The translations under genes were made by a program, and so were the position numbers. From Chionis minor (Eukaryota > Chordata > Aves > Charadriiformes > Chionididae), in the NCBI GenBank assembly GCA_013398295.1, contig VZSF01001524.1, positions 719,384 to 783,383 of the forward strand: DNA of 64,000 bases, read 5' to 3'. Of this stretch, positions 49,001 to 57,800 are shown one piece after another (position 1 is the stretch's first letter; each line of letters begins with the position of its first letter). Below the pieces are notes generated by a model, which worked only from the letters and a program-made list of their open reading frames with translations, made no database searches and had not been told where the DNA came from.

Positions 49001-51829
49001 TATGATTTTTTCCGAAGACAAAAGGGTGGTTTGTTACGTAGGCGCTAGCCTGTACTATGGAAAAACCAGCTTCAAACCTTGGCTGAGCCAGAGGTTTCCA
49101 GAGTGTCAAGGCTGTCTTACAAGGAGTGTAAGTCAGGTCTGACTCCCAGAGATATCAGCTTGGAGCCTCTAAATATCTGGTCCAGGTGACTTTGCCTGGA
49201 AAAGCGGGGCTTCCCTGCCTCAGGTGGGGTGACAGGCCCCTTGTTCGGAGCTCCAGGCTGGACCCGGCTGCAGTGGCGAGCCACAAAAGACACAAAAGAA
49301 CGTAAGTGACTGAAAAGCGCAAAATGTGTGAGCTGTGGTGGAGCGGTGTAGCCCTGCTGAGCTGCTCTCGGCTCCTGAAAGGCAGAGGGAATTGCACCTG
49401 CCTGCGCAGGCTGCTGGGTTATTACCTAGGTGTGAATCTGTGTTGGTCTCCCAGGAAGGATGTTAATGACCATTTCAAAGACTCAGGGGTTTTTCTCGGT
49501 ACAAATAAACATAAATGTGTTAAAGGTGAAATTTCACGCTAAGAAAGGGCTGCATACCAAATCTGATAGTCTTCTAGCAATTAAGAAATGTATTTAAGAA
49601 ACAAAATCCCTCTTTGTGATTTTAATACTATTGAATAATTGAATTCCTGCAATGTCTTAATCAAAATAATAGAAAAATGTTAAATGGTGACTACCCATAA
49701 AATATAAAAGCAGGAACAGAAACTCTTGTTTCTTGTGCACTCGGGGTGGTATTGACCGAGTAAAACAGATGTATCCTTGCTCTTATGTTGGCAGTAGTAA
49801 AACACTGCTTCCTCCTCTTTAACTGTGTTCTAACACTAAAGCGTAGTGACACTACTAATACATCTCACACAGGGGGAGAACTATTCAATAAATAATGACC
49901 ACAGTCCATTTCTTCCGCCTGTAATTAAAAAAAAAAAGTCTGTTCAAAGAGATTACAATTGATGTGTCCTCCCACAGTAACATATTTTTGTGGTTTTTTT
50001 TTTTCTATTCAGCTGTACAAAGAAATAGAAATCTGTCAGAAAATTACACAGCACATTCAAATAGAGAAGTCTGATGTATCCTCTGATATTTATGGTGAGT
50101 TTCTCTCCTTGATTTGTTTTTACTTTTCTACCAAGGTCAGTTCTAGCGTGTGCAGGTTCTTGCTTGCTATTCATTGATGTACCTGAAAGGCCTGTTGAAC
50201 ACGATAAGAAAAGCACATCTGATTCCTCTGCCATCTACAGAAAGCTCGCTCCCCTGCCCTGAAGCAGGGTGGTTTTATTTGTAGTGCGCTGAACGCTGTG
50301 TGTTTCCTGGTGCTCGAGCTGTAGGATGTGCAGCTCTTTGATGAAAGCTATGGTGGCAGAAAGGACAAATGTTTTCTTGTTCTTGTAGTTTCTCAAAACA
50401 CCACCTAGAGAGGTTGTGCAACGGAGTGCCAGCGGAAAGCAGCATCCTTTGCCAGTTGTCACGTCTTACGTGAATGCCAGCATCGCGGCATTCATGGGGG
50501 CCCTGCGGTGGGGCTTGGGAGAGGGCTGCCGCTGTGGCTTGCTGCGGCTAGCAGGCTCTCCCACTCCTCGCCCCTTCCACCAAGCGTGCTGGCAGGGATG
50601 CAGCCAGGAGCATCGCCGTGGGTGGGAGGCCAGGCAGCTGTCCCGGAGAGGCTCCTTTGGCCCCGTCCCTCGCCTGCCGTGGACACGCAAGGTGGGTCCC
50701 TCTCTCACCCGGACAACGTTCCTGAGGCTGGAGGAGCCTGGCCCCGGTGGACACCCGGCCCTCGAGGGTGCTCCGTGGACTCCTGGAGCCAGAATCTGAC
50801 ACACCGTATGGATCTGTGTATGAAACACCAAACAGAGGAAGTCCTACCTGTGTAATTTCAGCAAAAGCCTTGATCTTTACCTGAGGGTGGTCGTACTTCT
50901 TAGCTTTCAAGTATTTCAAGTTGCAGACCTCCAGCCTACTGAGTTTGCCCTTTGGTCTGGCAATTACAGTTCTCTAGTGTATTTTAAAGTTATTTGTGCA
51001 ACCTACCCTGCGGGAAACAAATCTGCATCTTTTTACAGTTTATCTAAATATTCTGTTTTAATGACTAGAATAATTCTGTATCCCCAAATTGCTTAATATA
51101 CAGCTGCAGTCCATTTGAATATTGAGCTCTGCTACAAAGCAGTGGTACTGACTGCAGTTTGAATATTGAAGGCCTAAGAGAGAAATATTAACCAGCAGAG
51201 TGGTGGCCCTAGGTTTGATAATTATGCTGTGCCTGAAAGCACTGGAAGAGTGGCATTCTGTGTTTATTTCTTTTTCTTCTCTTTTTTTAAAATGATAGAT
51301 GGGAAAAGACCATAAAATGCGTTGGCGTGTCCTGTGAAATGAGATCAGCTGTGTGAGACATGGGATGTATCTGTTCAGTGGCTCTGACCCTGCAGGGAGT
51401 AAATGCTAAAAGCACCCCAAAAAAGCTGACTTTGTTCTCATTGAAAGAAAATGTCAGAACTTATTTTGACTTATATTGACAGCAGAATTTCTGTAGTTGG
51501 CATGTGTGAAACAGTACTAGGTGTTCATACAGTGACATATGTGTGCTGAAATACTTGTGTGCAGGGGGAGCAGAGGTGGAGTGTGGACCCTGCCTTGGTG
51601 CTGGGGAAGGCTATCCTTTTCCATCCTGTACATTAGGTACATTTGAGTTTTTAGTTCTTTTAGTCTCTTCACAGAATTAGCATTGCCAATACATCCTTCT
51701 ACGATCCAGAGAGAAAGCTACAGCATGTTCACAATCTATGGCAACACGAAGATCAGAGCTTTAAAATTTTGGCATAGAATCTTTTTAACAGAGTTGCTTA
51801 AGGGTTCTTGCTACTGGTTTTGTTTTGGA

Positions 51830-51860
<31 letters not shown>

Positions 51861-54800
51861 GAGCAGGAGGCTCAGCTACTCACAGGCACTTCAACAAGTG
51901 CTGGGAACAGGGTCAGGAGCCAGTACCGAAACCAAATGCCTAGAACACTAAGGGACTTTTTATTCTGATGATTAGTTGTTTTTTGGTGTGCAGGTTTGTT
52001 CAGGCCTGATAGTTCTTGCCGTTGGGACATATGTCCAAATTCCCTGCGCCTCAATTCCTCAAGAAGAACTGGAAAGGTATTCATTTTGAAAATGGATGAG
52101 ATTATGGAAATCATTAGTGACATTACCTGTTGCTGTTGCTGCTATTATTGCCATAGCAATAATAATACTTGTATATCACCTTGAATTTTCAAGATACTTC
52201 ACAAGTAGCTATTCATTAATCTTGACAATGTAGATTTAGTGCTGTTATCTCCATTTAACAGACGTGGTATCAAAGATAGGGAGGTGAAACGCTTTCACTA
52301 AGGGTGCAGTTAGGCCAGTTCATCTCACAAGCCTGGCAGAAAGGTAAGATGATAAAAGATGTGAATAGCTCGCTGCTGGCTTTGCAAGCTGTTTCGGGCC
52401 AGCTAAGAGATCCTGGTGCTGGGGAGGGGACAGAGCTGCCCCTTCAGGCATTAGCAGGCCTTTGGAGCAGCTTTGCCATCGTGCCTGAGCACCCCATGAG
52501 TTCAAGTAAAGAGGATGGAGCAGAGCGCTTCGGGGAAAGCTCGCCTGGGGACATTTCGTAACGTTTCTGTTCCCACCAGTGTGCTGGTGGTAAGAGGCAC
52601 TCCTGAAGTGTCTGGCCGGTGTGTCGGACCTTGCCAGTGTTAGATCTGTCAATGTGATGCTGTTGCTCATGGCTGGGCACGTATGTTCTTGCCTCTTTCA
52701 CTGGTACCAACCTCTTTGCAGAAGTTGTGTGGGCAGGAATCAATCAGGGCGCACCAGCAGTAAGAACCTATTGCTTCCAGCTCCTGTATGTACTGGGAGC
52801 ATACTGGCATTTTTGTTAGCAACTGCCTGTCTCAGGGGGTGGAGGTAATTTTCTGGAGGCAGATTTGTTCAGGTATTGTGCTGGTTTGGTGAAGCCATGT
52901 GCACTCATAGATGCAGACTTTTGTTCTCCTGTCATCAAAACTTTGCAGTGAAGGAAAGGCTCTGTCTGGGTCACCACCCATCTCTTCACACCTGTGTTTC
53001 AGAGTCCATGCACAGCTTGATAATAATCTTTTTGGCAGTGATGCCAGCTTATGCAATCGCTGTTGCTTCCACCCACTCCTGCCCTTCCTCTCATGCAATG
53101 CTACACGTGTTTGTGTGGAGCACCTGCAGAATTCAGCCAGATGGAAACTGCCTTTATATTTATGCTATGTATGTGTATACACAAACTACACATACATGTT
53201 TTTGCATATACACATATATGCAAGTATATATATATGTGTATCTACACACATGCACACACACTCACTTGACTGAGGTATTTACCATCTGGATGAGTTCCCT
53301 GCTCTGCTTGACTGCATGTCGGTGAAAACACTGGCACCAGCACTGCAATGGGGCAGGAATGCTGCTTCAGATTGTTTACCAGATCCAGCCACATCACAAC
53401 TGTGGAAATAAAACAGTTTATCCATACTTGGGGTATGGTCACATAACCTGTCTTAACCAGAGAGGTTGAGTGTATTTGTGAGATGACCATTTCAATACTG
53501 TTGCAAATTGCCCATCTCTTATCTCTTAAAGGTGATAACACATGTAATTACTCCTTACACCATTCTACTCTGGAATTTTTTTTTTCTTTTGAATGAAAGC
53601 CAAATTAAAAAGCAACTACACCTGCCCTCTGCTCTGACAGGTTGGAGGAGGTAGAGGTCTTCTCATGGAGAAGGATGTGAGCTTGGGACTGCTTGGACAT
53701 ACTAATCTCTTCACAGTTAGCCATAGTGAGAACTTGAGATGCCACTCAGCCTTGTTTTAACTGTATAGCAGTTGGCTGCAAAACAGCATTTCAGTTGCAA
53801 AAGGGTGATGGTATTAGTAACTGATAATTTGTGCTGACTTAAACCGCAGTCTTGGGCATGCTCCACTGTGCTTCTGGTTAAAGGTTTTCCAGGTAGGCTT
53901 TGCAGTGATGACAACCAATAGCTACTATTTTTTTACAGGTGCTCTTTTGTTTAGTGGAGGGTTTTTCTCTTTGCCAAAGTTGGTGTGTTGAATGAGCTTC
54001 ACAAATTTCATTTTATTCAGGCTGATGAGCTCGCATACAGATTCCAAGTAGCTCAGTAAGTCATTAAGGGCCATATGCTCCTCACTTCTAGGCTGCCACA
54101 TTCTTCCCCTGCTCTCTTTTTTTTAAATGATGGATGAAAAAATAACTTCTCATCCATAAGCACCAACTTGAAGGGAGTCCTAAAGTCAGAATAGGCTCCC
54201 AGCACATCTGCTTCCTCTTGGCTGGTGGCTGATTCCATGTCAAACAAGCGTCTCCCCCCAGAGGTTTGCAAATGTTTTTCTAGTCGGAGAAAAGAGAGAG
54301 CAAATGGTTGCCTACACCCATTTCGGGAGTAATGAAGTTTCAGAAAGGCAAATGTTCTGCTTTAGATAACTCTCAACAGTAAATAAACAAACTGTATTAA
54401 CTAACCACATTGTATTTCCTTTACACATTGTTATCTTGCACAGTGTCAAACACAAATGGCAAGAAAATCACCAAAACCAAACATAATGGTACCATTTGCA
54501 CTGTTTAGATTAAGGCTGTGTCAGTACTTCCATTATGAGGCTGTTCTGTGGGTCCTAGTGTAGCTATGAAATGTGCGCTGAGCTGAGACTTGGCAAATAA
54601 CAGGTTGTGCCAGGAGCAGCTGAGAAATGAAAGGGGAGAAGGGAAAGCGGCGTTTTTACAAGCTTGTCCAGTCCAGGAATTTCAAAAAGTAAAAGCTGGC
54701 GTTCTGCTTTAGCAGGAGCTGTTATGCCTTGTCTGAGTTCAGGATGGCATGTCAGCCATAGCTCTCCATTTCCTGGCTTTTGTCAGTTTGGGTCACAAAC

Positions 54801-57800
54801 CACAGCTCTGTGCAGCTTTTGTCTGCAAGCAGCAAAACTTCTTGAAATGATCTTTTGTGGCAAGAGAATTGGAAGTCTGTTCCAATGTTTTGCAGCTGTG
54901 GTATCCTCAACTAAAGCTGCAGACGATTTATATATAAACTCAGAAATTCAATTCAGGTTTTTGTTAAAGCCACTTTCATTTTTTAACTTTCCCTTTTTGT
55001 TTATAAAGGCTTATGGGAAAGGAGAAGGGAGGAATTCCTGACTACTCACTGTAGGGACAGCACAGCCTTACCTTTAGTGCCTGTAGTTGTTAGGACACGC
55101 TGAAATTGGTTGGCTTTTTCTAACTGTCTCACTGGGTATATCTCTAGGTTTCTCTCTGTCCTCCGTGGAAGAAGAAGGGATTCGTCGGCTGTATGTGAAC
55201 GGCGTCAAAGAGACAGGCCTAGCTTTCAAGAAAGGTAAAAGATGTTTTAAAGTGCTTTTGTTACTATTTGTTTAATCCTGGTATAGACCATGAGCTTTCT
55301 GAGATGGCAGCTTTATGAACACACCAAACCAGGGGCCCAGTCCAAAAGAGATCATGTTCTTTTGGGAAGAACCTGAGGTACTGAATACATGGCTGCTCTG
55401 CTCTTGGGATCAGCTTTGCTGTATAGTCAACCTCTTTTAATTTGGATTTGCTACGTGTCTCTTGCAGCTAGAAAGAGGAGCAGAGGCCCTCTCAAGTCAG
55501 TCACCGCAAGATAAACGGGTACGATAGAAGCCATCATAGTGTTCTCTGTGGCTGGGGTTACTGCCTCCAGTTTTGCTTTCAGCCTTTGCAGGGAGCATGA
55601 CAGCACTTGGACCAGAAACTGGCAGAGATAACTAGGCTGCCGGGCTTGTCCCAGGGCAGAGCAGGATATGGTTTAACTGCACCTTACCCAGGCTGAGGTC
55701 AACCCTGGCACTGCCATGCCCTTACTACTTTTCCCATCCATTGCCCTTTCCGGTGTGCTGGCGCTGCTGCTCATGCCCTCACGGGAGCTGGGCGGCTGAA
55801 ACCTAAACGGATTTGAAAGCATAACGTGGGGACCGTGAAGAGTGTGAAGACTCTCATCTCTTCGTAACCCATCAGTGTACGCAGAGTTCTCAAAAACACC
55901 TTCAGAGTTTTCTTGGTGCGTGGTTATATGGTCTCGCAGAGCTTATTCAACAGTTGGCTGTTGCCGAAAGCAATGGAGGAGGGGGGGCTGGTCTCCCCCA
56001 AACTGCTCCAGCCCTTTGCCTTGTGCTCTGGCACCCTGCTGAGCCGCTTCAGCTCACCATCTTGATAGACCGCTGCCGTGGCAGGAATGCGGGGCTGGTT
56101 TTCTGACCCGCTGGTAAATGGAGCTGGCTTGTGTTGCAGCGAAGCAAGTGGCAGAAGCGGCACAGTGGAGGGGCAGGGCTGCACAGACAGAAACGGGGAA
56201 GGAAGAAGCAGGGAGCAGGGGAGGAGGAGCGGTTTTGGCCGCAGGGAGCCTGGAGTTGCACTCACCTCTAACTCGCCTCTAGCCCTAACTTGAGAAAACC
56301 GTGTAGGTGGTTCTGGAGGCTGCTGCGTATCTCTATTAAGCTTGAAAACACCATCTTTCTCTTTCCTGTCCCTCCTCACCCCACCTCAGCCCCACAGGAT
56401 CCCCTGGCTGACAGGATGGCTATTCTGCCAAAAACCTTGAATGGGGGCTTGGGGGGTGGCTCTCTGCTAGCCTGCCACGGGGAAATAAAACTGTGCGAGT
56501 TTCCTGTGGGGAGCAAAGAGAATATGATGGTGCGGGTGGTGGAGTTTCAGCAGGGCTTCCTTATTTTGCTGTTAGTTAATGTTTGAACAACAATTTAAAT
56601 GAGTGCATGAACACAGACTGCCTCCTGTGGGGCTGAAACACTAAAACATGCTTTCAGTGATACGTTGCTCTTCATAATTGAGATAAAAAGCCACTTCTGC
56701 ATGAACAGTATTTGGCAGAATATTGTGACAAGATATCCAGAGTTAGCAGAAAGCAGGGAGGAAAAACTCTGTCTTCCTCCCATTATTTACATGCATGTTT
56801 GCATTTGACTGCACTTGCTATAGTAAGTCTAACCAGAAGAGATATAGTATTTCATTTTCAATCTTTTCTCCAGTTAGAAAACTTAAATTTTATTTTATCC
56901 TAATGATTCATCTTTTGATTTTTTCTGTTGGTCTGCGTTAGCTAGTCTGTTGTTGGAATTTGAGGTGCTTGATTGTACTGAGACAAACATGATGCTTTAT
57001 TCTAAATGATTCAAAACAAGTATTACAAAGAGTAAATGAAGGCCCAGATATGATGTTTATGGTTGCAGGCGTATTAATGTGCTACTGTTATGACATGGCA
57101 TCACTGAGTAGAATAAATTAAATAGTGCGAAATGCTTGACTTGCCTTGTTTTGTCCTTGTTTCAAATATGATTTTATGGTCCATTTACTTCGTAGCTATT
57201 CTATCTAGTTGATTTTATTCTCTCAGAAACTGCACGCCACACTATAGTTCCTGGGCACAATTACATGCATTTAGAAAGATCTCAATTTTCCTAAAGAAGA
57301 ATGAAGCTCTTTAGCCTCCTCCCTTCCATGTTTCTTTCTTGAATGTGGGTAGCTGCTTGCAGCTCAGGCTCATCGAGTCAGACCTTTCATCCAGGCTTTT
57401 AGAGTGACAAGACTCGTCCTTTGCACACTTGCCCAGCCAGAGGACTGCATGGCACAAGGTCAGGTTGCTCCCACGGGGCAGCTCTTTCGACCCTGTAAAT
57501 TCCAGCTTTCATCCTGGTAAATGCCAGGACAGTGACTGAGATGCCATGGCCGTCTCACTGGTGGGTTGGTGGCCATTGGGGCACCGGCGTCCCCCTCAAG
57601 TGGAGACAAAAGCTGCAGCAGCTGCAGCAGTGCCGACGATCGGGACTGTCAGCATTGGTGTGCCCTAGTGCGCTGCTGCCTGCCGGACCCTAAAGATTAT
57701 TTGGGATTAAACCCTGGTCCAGCTTGCTGTTGTCAGTTGGAGAGCAGTCCCAGGTGGCTGCGGGGAAGGTCAGGTTTCCTGTGGCACCTTGGAGGGCTGC

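Larger units (their letters stand above)
46069..50012 (+). other. TIAM1: TIAM1 intron after coding exon 9 (3.9 kb)
   Basis: This is a phase 0 intron between the RBD exon and the PDZ connector exon. It contains poly-A at 46862, a compound trinucleotide microsatellite (47888-47970) and directly after it a GC-richer patch (48000-48470). The rest is AT-rich. Confidence 0.85.
50095..55147 (+). other. TIAM1: TIAM1 intron after coding exon 10 (5.1 kb)
   Basis: This is a phase 1 intron splitting Gly861 of the PDZ loop. It holds a GC-rich patch (50470-50790), a 29-base poly-A (51829-51857), a MIR-like fragment (about 52165-52310) and a TA/CA-rich simple repeat (53155-53266). Confidence 0.85.

Noticed and set aside
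51829..51857. Poly-A considered as the tail of a processed pseudogene
   Set aside because: No coding or UTR-like body recognised upstream and no target-site duplication found around it.
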